Assembly: GCF_014356525.2 (NCBI RefSeq)
Contig: NC_052508.1
Location: 39,841,113-39,905,112 of the forward strand
Reading direction: 5' to 3'
Length of the DNA: 64,000 nt
Source of the DNA: Nilaparvata lugens
Lineage: Eukaryota; Arthropoda; Insecta; Hemiptera; Delphacidae
Position 1 is the stretch's first letter. Each line of letters begins with the position of its first letter. Made by a program: the position numbers and the translations under genes. The notes below the pieces were generated by a model that was given only the letters and a program-made list of their open reading frames with translations, searched no databases and was not told where the DNA came from. This document shows positions 35,215-45,376 of the stretch, piece by piece.

Positions 35215-35990
35215 AGTAATTTATTCATAATAATTCCTAAATTTTTCACTGAGCTACAGTGAAGGAATGTCATTACCATCTACACTAATTTTGTGAATCG
35301 ATTCAAGGTCAATATCGTTTATCAGACGAGAATATCCAATTATACTGGGTTGTGTTTTGATGGGATTAAGCTTAAGGCCATTTTTCTTTGTCCATTCAAC
35401 TGTCGAATTGATATCCTGATTCATTATTCCAACTTTTTCATTGATTTTTGTTATGGGACAGCTTAAATAAATTTGAAGGTCATCTGCATAAGTATGGACG
35501 CTGGAGAACTTGATAATGGAGGAAAGGTCATTAACATACAAAGTGAATAGGAGAGGGCCTAAAATTGAACCTTGTGGTACTCCATGAATAACATTTTTCC
35601 AATTTGACTTGTTGTCACCAACAGAAACACATTGTTTCCTAACTAAGAGATAGGATTTGAACCAAACTAGGGAGTTGTGACTGAAACCAAGAATGGCTAA
35701 CTTATTTAAAAGAACTTTATGATCAACAGTATCAAATACTTTGGAAAAATCAAAAAGGGTGAGGATGGTGCATTTTCGTTGGTCCATAAGTAACCTTGTA
35801 TCATCAGTGACACGAAGGAGAGCTGTCTCAGTTGAATGGAATAGCCTGAATTCCTAAAGCCTGATTGAAAGTTATGAAGCTTTCTATTGTTGTCTAGAAA
35901 TTTTACAACTTGAGCATGAATAAATCTGAAACTTGATGAGATAAGTTGATTGAATTCATTGACTTTGAAGTGTCAATTTTGAGGTAGAAG
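35215..35990 (-). pseudogene. LINE-3 of window: RT fragment with intact YADD
   Basis: Reverse-transcriptase palm of a Jockey-like LINE, close to LINE-2 in sequence (ILTLFDFSKVFDTVDH here, ILTLFDFSKAFDCVHH there). Motifs in order: HSTETALLRVTDD (another frame, near 35830), FDFSKVFDTVDHK, GVPQGSILGPLLF, the catalytic YADDLQ and GLKLNPIKTQ. The 177-codon frame 35787-35254 ends by a frameshift; VKNLGIIMNKLLNQ continues it to about 35215. 5'-truncated before 35990 and 3'-truncated after the thumb. Confidence 0.85.
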
Positions 35991-36365
35991 AAGGGTGGGC
36001 ATCATCCAGCAAATAAAATTATATAATAAAATAATTCACAAAAATGTGCTTTTAGAATTAAGTTTGTTTTTCAGAAATTCTTCAAAATTATATTTTTAAT
36101 ATGTGAATATTACCTATTTTAGTTATAACTAGTAGTTCTGCAAACAGTAGACCTTGCTCATGAATACAACTTTCAATCTAATGAGAAGGGCCAGTACAGT
36201 AAGTACAGTATATTGTGAAGATTTAGCCATGTCATCTATTATTTTCTCCATTGAAAATGCTAGAGACACTGTTTCCAGGGACACCAGACTTATCAAGGAG
36301 GTACCTTTATATCAAATACATACCTTTCAAATGAAAAAGACTAAGAAATTGTCAAAAAAACCACA
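35991..36365. other. Spacer before LINE-4
   Basis: AT-rich, no feature except an ACT-repeat at 36373-36386, which belongs to the 3' tail of LINE-4. Confidence 0.5.
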
Positions 36366-38999
36366 GATTTATTACTACTACTACTCATTGACTCTACGGT
36401 CCTTGAAGAGCCTTGGCCTCCTCCACAAGCCTTTTCCATGCATCTCTGTCCTGTGCTCGCTGCCTCCACCTTCTCACGCCCAAGGATTGAAGGTCTGCCT
36501 CCACGTCGTCCAACCATCTCTTGCGTGGTCGGCCACGCTTTCTTTGTCCCCCTGGTTGCTGATACAGAGACATACGTTCTGTACGGGTTTCCGGCATACA
36601 TTCCACATGGCCCAACCAACGAATACGTGCTCTTCTAATTTCAGTAACAATGCTCGGTTGCCAATACAGATTATGGGGCTCATCATTTTTTCTGAGTCGC
36701 CACCTATCAGCCTCTAACACTGGCCCATAAATTCTTCTTAGGATTTTTCTCTCCCATCGATTCAACAGCATCTTATCACAACTTGTCAACACCCATGAGC
36801 ATTCACAAGCATACATCACCACTGGTCACAGAACTGTCCTATAAATTTCAATTTTACTGCTCCAGCTTAACAGCCTTGATCTAAGGATTTTCTGTAGGCT
36901 GAAGTATGCCCTATTTCCAGCTTTCAATCTCTCTTTGATTTCCATTTGATTTTCATTTTTGTTAGTGATCAGGGATCCAAGATACTTAAAACATTCTACT
37001 GTTTTAAAACGATGTCCTTCCAGTGCGAGCTCTTCAGGTATCCTTCTCTGGTCTCTGGTCATCCTCATGTACACAGTCTTACTTCCATTGACTGCCAAAC
37101 CTGCTTTTTTGACTCTTCCTCCAATTTTCTAAAACTTTCAATCAGATCCTCCTCCCTTCGGGCTAAGATGTCTACATCATCTGCATATGCTAGGCACTGT
37201 GCCATTCTAGTAAGCAGTGTACCTCCAGCATTCAAACCTATATTTCTGACCGCTCTTTCCAAGACAAGGTTAAACAGAGTGCCTGACATAGTATCTCCCT
37301 GTCTCAGACCCCTCTCAATGCCGAACTCTCGAGAACTTTGACCAGCAATACTAGCTTTGCTTTTGGTTCCTGTCAATGTCATGTTCACAAGGTGCACCAA
37401 CTTATCTGGAATCTCCAGTATGCAGTGTTTCTAGCATATACGTCCTGTCTACACTATCATATGCTTGCTTGTAGTCTATGAATAACTGGTGGACAGGAAT
37501 ATTGAATTCATAGCATTTCTGCAGTATTGTTCTAATAGTGAATATATGATCTGTTGGTGCTCTCCCCTGTCTGAAACCACTCTGATATTCTCCAAGAGCA
37601 TTTTCAGCATAAGGTGCCAACCTCTTTGCTAACACCTTTGCAAAGACCTTGTAAGCTACATTTAACAGAGCAATACCACGGTAATTAGCACATTCCAACT
37701 TGGAGCCTTTTTTATGTATTGGGCAAAGGAGTGCCATTTTCCAGTCATCTGGCATTTTCTCTTCCCTCCACACTTTACAGATCAGGGCATGCACCTTTCT
37801 CAAAACCAGCTCTCCTCCATGCTTCAACAGTTCAGCTGTAATTTTATCACTGCCTGGTGCTCTGCTGCTCTTCAGCTCCTGCATGGCTTCACTGATTTCT
37901 TCAAGCCCCGGTTCCCGGTCTGCAATTGTATGTTGGTCTTCCAAAAATCTGGACCCACCTCTCTCACCGATGGGATTCAACAAATTCTCAAAATATTCTG
38001 CCTATCGATCCAGAACCGCAGCTGGGTCCCCAGCCAGATTTCCATGTTTGTCTCTTATCAGTACTGCTCTAGCTTGGAAACCCTTCTTTTCTTCTCTTAC
38101 CAAGCTGTACATCTCCCTTATTCTTCTGTTTGTGGCTTGTTCCTGTATCTTATCAATCTTCCTCCTTTCCCAAGCTCGTTTCTTCTCTCTACATGTGTTT
38201 ACTGCCAGAGTCCTGGCTCTTACAAACGCCTCTCTGGTATTCCTGGTCACTCTTTGCAGTGCTCTCTGCCTTGCTTCATTTCTCATGCTTATTGCTTCTC
38301 TGCATTCTTGGTCAAACCATTCTTTCCTCCAAACAGGTCGCATGTTGCCTAATGTTTCCTCTGCTGCTCTTGTCAAAGCCCCTTTCAATATTTCCCAATC
38401 ATGCTCCACATCATTGACTCCCTCCATCTCTCCAGGTGCTAATAGATGCTTTACTTTCTCTTCATATTGCACAGCAATTTCCCTAGTCTTCAATTTATCT
38501 GTGTCAAAGTTTGTCACTCTTGGGTTTCTTATTGGATGCAGTCGTGATATTCTCTGCCTGCATGTTGCCATCACCAGGTAGTGGTCAGAGTCCACATCTG
38601 CCCCTCTAAAGGCTCTTACATCCATTATATCTGAAGCATGCCGTCTATCTATGAGAACATGGTCAATCTGGTTCTGTGTATGACCATCAGGTGACTTCCA
38701 TGTTGCCTTATGTATATTTTTATGAGGGAAGCAAGTGCTTGCAATAGTCATTCTGTTGCTGATTGCAAAGTTGATAAGTCATGTACCATTATCATTTGAC
38801 TCCTCATGTAAACTCTCCTTGCCTATTGCTGGTCTATAGCATTCTTCCCTTCCTACCTTGGCATTCATGTCACCCAGAATAATTTTCACATCATGAGCAG
38901 GGGCCTCATGGTATAGTTGTTCAAGCCTATCATAGAAAGCATCCTTAGCATCCTCATCACTTTCCTCCGTTGGAGCATGAGCGGAGATCAGTGTGATTG
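36366..38999 (-). pseudogene. LINE-4 of window: RTE-like ORF2, 5'-truncated and decayed
   Basis: Endonuclease-reverse transcriptase of an RTE-like LINE. Sense order: endonuclease from 38999 (LISAHAPTEES, GDMNAKVG, QIDHVLID, SDHYLVM), helical linker (EKKRAWERRKIDKIQEQ), RT (SSRAPGSDKI, YRGIALLNVAYK, the catalytic YADDVDIL at about 37180) and the C-terminal KYLGSLITN, RWLGHVECM and RPRKRWLDDVE blocks. Lesions: TGA at 38779-38781 (probably CGA), TAG at 38002-38004 (Trp in relatives), frameshifts near 37410 and 37090, TGA at 36826-36828 (probably CGA). The tail is AGTAGTAGTAGTAATAAATC. A 5' truncation at 38999 is typical of incomplete retrotransposition. Confidence 0.9.
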
Positions 39000-39004
39000 T
39001 GAAG

Positions 39005-39111
39005 AATACAGATTTATTGATTCTTAGAAAGACCGGTTTTGGTCTTTATCAGAGATTGACAATGGTGTAATTACCGAAACCGGTCTTTCTAAGTATCAAT
39101 AAATCTGTGTT
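39005..39111. repeat. 39-bp-arm hairpin (foldback)
   Basis: Arms 39005-39043 and 39073-39111 are inverted with 3 mismatches in 39; each contains CCGGTCTTTCTAAG and CAATAAATCTGT (or complement), with a 29-base loop between. It directly abuts the truncated 5' end of LINE-4. Possibly two inverted retroposed tails or a small foldback MITE. Confidence 0.8.
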
Positions 39112-39806
39112 TTTTTTTTAATTTCTTAGTATTTTTAATTTAATGTGAATTACCACAATATCAACTTCTCAATTACACAAGAAAGAAAAAAATTACCTTT
39201 ATACCTTTACATACAATTTTTTCTCTACAACAGTAGTATTGGACTCCAATACAATAAAAAAAATTTTAAACTAATTTATCCAATGAATTTGATGAATCAA
39301 TTTAATCTATATAATAAGAGACAGTAGGGTTGTGTTTGTTCATTTGTTTGCATCAAAACATGTCAACTTGTGGATTGCATACCAGAAAAACGGGAATGAT
39401 TTGGATCTCCAAATTTTGAACATAGATTCTAAAAATATCAATCTCGTGCACCTGGAAGCCCAAATTTCAATTTTCCTTTTAGATTTTTCAGAATTAATGT
39501 TCAAATTTCATTAATAGTACATACAATTTCATAAAAAAATCACCAAATCATATGGTCAGAATTAAAAAAGGAACATCTGTTTCTAGTATTGCTTTCTACC
39601 TGATACCACTTAACCTCAATAATATTGTTTTGATAATTGATAAATATTTTTAAAATATTCTCATTTTAAATATAAAAATAATAATAGTATTGTTTTGATA
39701 ATTAATAAATATTTTCATTTTTACAAACTCTGTATAATAATATGGTGGATGTGAAACAGCTGCATCAAATTTATCTCAAAAACATCTGTTTAAAAAAAAC
39801 TTTCCC

Positions 39807-40639
39807 CCAGTTGCACGTATTCTGGTTAACGTTTAATTGCCATAAAATGCTATACTTCAATTGAGAGTCATGCTAACTGAAGGATTTTGGTTGCACAAAA
39901 AAGAAATTTCAAGAGATAACGCCGAATTGACATAAAAAATTTGTATGAGCTAAATATATGAATGAATTTCATCCATTAATAAAATAGAAAAGAGTATTCA
40001 GCTGATATTAGCATTCAAAATTAGATTCTAATTTTTGATTTTTTGAGATTAGTTTTCGATCTTCTTTGACTACACTGGCAACAGACGGAACATTTTTATG
40101 GCGCATGCGTAATGACAGTCACCGCTTCAATAACATAACCTCACTTTTTTGCCATTTGTTTAGAACTCAGACCAGTTATAGATTAGACACGACCCATTGT
40201 ATATTCATACTGAAAGTCGATGAAGCCAACACCTAACTGCCAAATTCGCCCACCTTGACGTCACAAAAGTTTGTTGTGTAAGTGTTTGTGGTGTTTAACT
40301 TACATTGTTGTTATTCAATGCATTGTTGTTAGCTTGGTTGTGACGTCAAGGTGGGCGGATTTGGCAGTTAGATGTTGGCTTCAGAGGCTAGGCTTCCCAG
40401 CGTGTCTATTCTATAAAAAATGGTCTAAGGTTTAGAATAATAATTTAAATAGCATTACTGTCGGATAAATTACAGTGTTGCCGGATTGGAAACCGTTAAA
40501 ATCTTTGTTAGTTAACCGGAAAACTTAATTGGAATAAAAAACTAACTGATCTTTGTGGAACAGAAATGAATCCGTAAAACTAATGCTGATTTATTAATTA
40601 GCGTTAATGTCCATATTTAAAAGATGTATGTGCAACTGG
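39807..40639. mobile_element. TIR element inserted in H2 copy 2
   Basis: 833 bp with inverted ends CCAGTTGCAC and GTGCAACTGG, absent from H2 copy 1 at the matching point (near 21835). No coding frame. It contains the hairpin at 40222-40382. The target duplication is not clear because the site is diverged. Similar termini are known to me from insect MITEs, but I cannot name the superfamily. Confidence 0.65.
40222..40382. repeat. 43-bp-arm hairpin with CRE-like palindrome
   Basis: Arms 40222-40264 and 40340-40382 have 2 mismatches in 43; each contains a TGACGTCA-type core (CTTGACGTCAC / GTGACGTCAAG) and GCCAAAT-CGCCCACC. The loop is 75 bases. It is nested inside the 39807-40639 element. Confidence 0.85.
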
Positions 40640-41109
40640 CCCATAACTTTGTTTTTCTGATGCAATGTTTAGGCCTACACGTGGCATGCATTATTAATTT
40701 TCCAGCTAGAACAGCCTTTTGAGTCAAAGTGCTAAATAAACGTCTACAGTTTCATCAATGCTGTATCGGCAATATGAAAACGCATTCAGTTAATATGTCT
40801 TTGAATAAAGGTGTTGATATTTACATAAAGAAATTATTCTCTTCCATTTTTATTTAATTAAAATTTCAATATTATTCGAGCCCTGATAGAATGACTGACT
40901 CACTGTACAGTCAGTCGAAAATTTTAATATTGGAATGAGGGGTATTTTGGCAAGCTGAGCAAATAAATAAGGTCATATGCACCTTTTCGTTATATCTTCA
41001 AATAAAAAATGAGTTTTGTGGGTTGTCAAAACTCCCTCTGAAAGGGAAACTATTCAACTTATTTTATCTTTTGGTAAAATAACAATGATTATCCATCCAT
41101 CTATTATCT

Positions 41110-41976
41110 TCTATACTATAATAAAGGGAGAACTGGATTATACACGTATAAAGGTGTAAAGTAGTATAGGAAAATTATGTAATTATTGAGTAATTATTAA
41201 TTAATTAGTAATTAAAAGTTTGTAATTAAGTAATTAAAAATTATTAAGTAATTAGGAAAATTACGCATCATCACGTCTGAACTACTGGACTGATTAACTT
41301 GAAATTTTGCATATAGATTCTTGCTTAACCGAGGATGGTTATAAACCTATTTTAAATTCTTCAAGATTTCATTACATCAAGTTTTCAGTTTGTCAAGTTT
41401 TCAATTATTTGTCATGCTTTCAGTTGTTGTAGAGGAAGCAGCAGAACATTTCTCTTAAAAGGGAAATTAGAAGATAAGTATGATTGGGGATCCTTTTCGA
41501 ATGATAAAAACAGGTTTTCCGTTGCACCCAAATTTTTTACGCCATTCTGGAACCGCCATTTTGAATCCAACTTTTTTTTAATTGAAGGGTGGTCATATGA
41601 TACATGATTCCGATACAGGATTTCCAGAGAAAAGGTATGGTGAAAACCACACATCAATATCTCAAACCTTTCAAAGTTTATTCTCATTCATTTCCTTTAT
41701 TATAGTATAGAGATAAATGGATGATATATCCATCTATCTATCATCTTCTATACTATAATAGAGAAAAGAACTGGCTTAAAGACGTATACACGTCAGAGGA
41801 TAGGGAAATTATGTTTGACGCATCATCACGTCTGAACTACTGCACTGATTTACTTGAAATGCTGCTTATAAATTCTTAATCAACCGAGGATTCTTATAGG
41901 CCTATTTTCAATTCTTCTGGATTTCATTACGTCAAGTTGTAAAATAGACCCTTGCGAAGCACGGGTTACCTGCTAG
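41110..41976 (+). mobile_element. Helitron-like composite H1, copy 3
   Basis: First head TCTATACTATAATAAAGG at 41110, second head TCTATACTATAATAGAG at 41747, tail CTTGCGAAGCACGGG and CTAG at 41973-41976. Just before the second head, 41694-41711 is the exact reverse complement of the first 18 bases of the head, so the long module is bounded by inverted ends. An AATTA-type low-complexity expansion lies at 41180-41260. Confidence 0.75.
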
Positions 41977-42147
41977 AAATAATAATAATATGATGATTCA
42001 ATTTAATCATTTAATTGGATATCTAATATTTAATCATATATCCATCTAATCATATAATCGACCAATATCTAATCATAATAATTTATTTTATAATGATATA
42101 TTATTAGAATAAGATAAAACAATATTAGTATTATCTTCAAAAAAATC

Positions 42148-42222
42148 TGGTAGGAAGAGATTTGAACCTGGGTCCCACAGTGTGTGAAACCACGGTCTAA
42201 CCGACTCAACCACCATGTGCTC
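42148..42222 (-). tRNA. tRNA-like sequence, pseudogene or SINE head
   Basis: On the minus strand, a 75-base stretch has an A box TGGTTGAGTCGG and B box GGTTCAAATCT at tRNA spacing, with an anticodon arm possible only through several G-T pairs (loop TTCACAC). The acceptor stem is not formed. Probably not a working tRNA. Confidence 0.35.
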
Positions 42223-42339
42223 GTAACAATAGATGCGAAAAAGTATGAAAATAAATTTCTGTATCTTCAAAGACACATCCTTTCTGGATGGAGGTTAGTT
42301 TTCGGTTTTTAAATATTACAAAAATCCAGAGGTATTATC

Positions 42340-42480
42340 AAAAATCGTTACACATACGTTTCTGCGCCTTGTTTCAAAGAACTTGCATACCAAATCTCAT
42401 CCAAATCGGTCAATAACTGCGACTGTAACTGCGGTACAAACAAACAGACAGACAAAAGCCGATCGAGTCGAAACTAAGAC
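42340..42480. repeat. Probable dispersed repeat end
   Basis: CATACCAAATCTCATCCAAA and the following TCGGTCAATAACTGCGACTG, then ACAAACAAACAGACAGACA, are phrases that commonly end insect interspersed repeats. No second copy in the window; borders undefined. Confidence 0.3.
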
Positions 42481-43867
42481 CTCAGCATCGCTTCAGTCAA
42501 TGATGTGAAATATTTTTTCTATGTTTAGTTTTAAAGCATCTAAATTTGAAAATCTACTTTGTGGAAATACTTGAGGACTGAATTTTGTGAATTGTAGAAC
42601 TATAAGACTTAACCTATTTCAGACTATGTATAATCCTATCTAAATTTGGGATAGGAATAGCACAAGGTTACCTTATTTACCCTCTCCCTATCATTTGGAT
42701 AATGTACTTATTGTATAAATAAAATAAATAGAAAACAACAGGTTTATTATTATTATGGCGAAATGAAGTTAGAAAATTACATATGTATTGTGATCCAAAC
42801 ATTTTCTTTCATGAAATTATCTATATTGAAACGTCAGTATAATAATTATTCTCAGTGACATAATTTGGTTCAAAATAATAGGATATATTTTGAAGAGAAT
42901 AATATTCACGATGATGGTAATTGTTAATATAAAAGGAAAGTCAGGTATTCTATTCGTTGATTTTCAAGTAGACTATTGTACAATAAGATGGATTCATTAT
43001 TTAAAGAACGACTTGAAGCTTTTCCCGAATTCTTTCACTTATACCAAAACTCATGAGTACCGTTCAAAAATATTATTACTTACACCAGATATTTTGCTCT
43101 TCACGTTCAATTCAAAATAAAAATTACAATCCCTTTTAAGTAGTAGACTTCATTGTGACAAATATTTAGCCACAGTCACGTGATCTATGAACTCCGAACT
43201 ATTAATAGGACATTTTTGTTACTAAAAAACAATTGCTATTTTTGTGGAGAGAAATTAATTTGGTAGAAACTGCATGCTACCTCTTTTCACTGGAACGTGT
43301 ATGATTCATCAAAGAATGCGATAAATTTATCAATACTATTTATATTTGATTCTTAAATTGGGAGACTGGAATCTGTAGTTTTCTATTTCTAGCTAGAGCT
43401 CAATGAAGAAAACCTAGCACATTTCTTCGTAAATATACGAACTATGTCTGTTGTAGTATAGCAATTTGAAAGGTCAAGAATAAATGTTCGGTGAACGCCT
43501 AGAAGCACGCAACGCACAACCCGCCAAGCACCAGAGAACGATTTGTTGTCTGTTGGCAGAATGCAGGAGGCATGAGGCATGAGGCATTGTTCGCTATGCA
43601 ATCGATACAAAGCGACTTGATCTAGATTCCACTCTACACAAGCGACTAGTCTCACTTCCCAACAAAAAACTAGTTTTTGTTAATTGAGACAGATTTATAC
43701 AATTTTAATTTGTAAGAAGTTCATCTGCTGTTGATAAGCGATACATGGTTGAAGTAAGGATTAAAAAATCACCAAAAAAGAGAATGTAAAAATTTGCATT
43801 CATGAATGTACACATTATAGTAATTTTTCCATGATTTGGCAATGAAATTTGATTTGATATTGTTGTA
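42481..43867. other. Gene-free stretch
   Basis: Frames of 76 (42890-43120, +) and 88 codons (43389-43655, -) show no motif; the second lies in a GC-richer patch with ATGAGGC direct repeats. Nothing assigned. Confidence 0.4.
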
Positions 43868-43985
43868 AGAAGAAAAAAGAAGAAGAAGAAGAAGAAGAAG
43901 AAGAAGAAGAAGAAGAAGAAGAAGAAGAAGAAGAAGAAGAAGAAGAAGAAGAAGAAGAAGAAGCTAGCTAGCTAGCTAGCTAGCT
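43868..43985. repeat. Compound (AAG)n-(GCTA)n microsatellite
   Basis: About 30 AAG units run directly into five to six GCTA units (43963-43985). The AAG part is a purine-pyrimidine mirror repeat; the GCTA part is self-complementary. Confidence 0.95.
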
Positions 43986-44342
43986 GATATTAATGTCGTT
44001 GATTTGTTAAAGAGCAAAGTTTCAAGGTGAGATTGTCAGAGAAAATTGAATACAATCAATCGGGATTGAAGGGTCTCGTTGAAATTAGAAAATTTGTTGA
44101 GTGAATTTGTGTATGGATAGAATACTTCCAGAAACTACGTAATTGCTATTCTGGAAAGTCAAGTTCTTCACGGAAAGTACCGAACTCAATTTCGTATCTT
44201 ATTAGCATATCAATGTAGATGACATAAGTTTGAGAGTAGATCAATAATAATTCAATTTACATCCAATGCTGTCCTCTTCCAAAACTTTTCCTTTCGCAGT
44301 ATTTTCCACCGTGTATTGTGCTGAAGGAGAAGTTCTACTAGC

Positions 44343-45376
44343 ATGCTATCTCCTATAACAATATTGATTTTATTCATCTATATTTCATGTTTTTTATCAC
44401 AGTATGTGAATTCGTCCAATTGTAATAATAGCACCATAGATGATAATTATTTCGGTAAGTGTATAAATACAATAACAGTAGAAATCTTCAAAGCAAATGA
44501 TAAAAAGAGATTATCTTGTCAAAAAGGTAGCCAATCTTTAGAAATAAAGATAGTGTGATGACCGCTTTGGAGGTTGCGGGTCAACCCCGCGTCCCCGCCC
44601 ATGGCTGGCTGTTTTAGTCTGACACTGAAACCAGTTCAACCACTTTCTTACTGCTAAATACTCTCTTCATTATTCACTCTCTCCCTTTCTCTGACACGCA
44701 CTCTCTTCCTCTCCATCCAATTCTCTCGAACTGCTACCAACTCAAGATTGCTGTCCGCAAAGAAGACAGAATTTATTCAAACTGGTTCAGACAACAAACG
44801 AATTCCTACATAATTGAAACATCATTAGGAGTCGTTTTCCGAAGTGAGGGAATGGTGGAATCGACTCGCATAATTAGTAGGTACGTGGACCGTGGGCTGC
44901 ACCAGCATTCAGTTCAGTGGCCTCATCTTACGGAAAAACGGAGACCCGAAGGCGTACTGAGGCTCATACACAAGCCTAGGGCTTCAATATCATATGTACA
45001 AAAGTAGTTTGGCATTGCCCATAAATTAGATGACATAGATTCAAGTAGTAAGGTAGCTGGAAGAAACTGTTGGGAACTGACGAACTGATAATATTTTTAT
45101 CAAGAATTACAAAAAAAAATCAAAGATTTTATTTTGAAATTAAAACTTGATGAGAGAATTCTTTCTCCTCTAACAATTCTTTATATGCAACATCTCCAAC
45201 TATTAATTATTAACTATCAAAGTGAGCTGAGTAAGTTGAGTGAGATGATTCAAATAAGTGAGATGAAGGTTTATCAAGGATTCTCTTCCATAACTAAGGA
45301 AATAAGAAATGTTTTAGAGAAAAATCAACATACTGTCTTGGACAATCTAGTATTTATTCCTGTAACAATGCTATAA
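44343..45376 (+). CDS. Putative two-exon small secreted protein
   Basis: Proposed gene: exon 1 44343-44454, intron 44455-45104 (GTAAGT start, TTTTTATCAAG end, CTGAT branch-like site), exon 2 45105-45376, TAA stop. The joined frame is 127 residues and stays open across the junction. Residues 1-22 form a good signal peptide (ITILILFIYISCFLSQYV core); then comes a short Asn/Ser/Cys-rich segment and a helical region (LSPLTILYMQHL, SELSKLSEMIQISEMKV, SSITKEIRNVLEKN). A consensus donor directly after a signal-peptide-like frame, and the preserved phase, are the main support. I know no family. The intron holds GC-richer DNA that may be a repeat. A further frame at 45868-46116 (+) might be another exon. 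Start and both splice sites are predictions. Confidence 0.4.

Larger units (their letters stand above)
39307..41090 (+). mobile_element. Repeat H2 copy 2, with one insertion
   Basis: Begins TCTATATAATAAGAGACAG and is the reverse complement of copy 1 (22350 to 11795) once E1, E2 and the LINE tail are removed there and 39807-40639 is removed here. Its own length is about 0.95 kb. It supplies the empty sites for E1 and E2. Non-coding; Helitron-like by its TC start only. Confidence 0.7.

Noticed and set aside
11795..41090. Segmental inverted duplication of a chromosomal region
   Set aside because: A third copy of the same end at 25983 with the same TCTATATAATAAGAG border makes a dispersed mobile repeat (H2) the simpler explanation.
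42890..43120. Mariner-like transposase fragment
   Set aside because: Only a vague similarity in one segment (KSGILFVDFQ); catalytic motifs absent.
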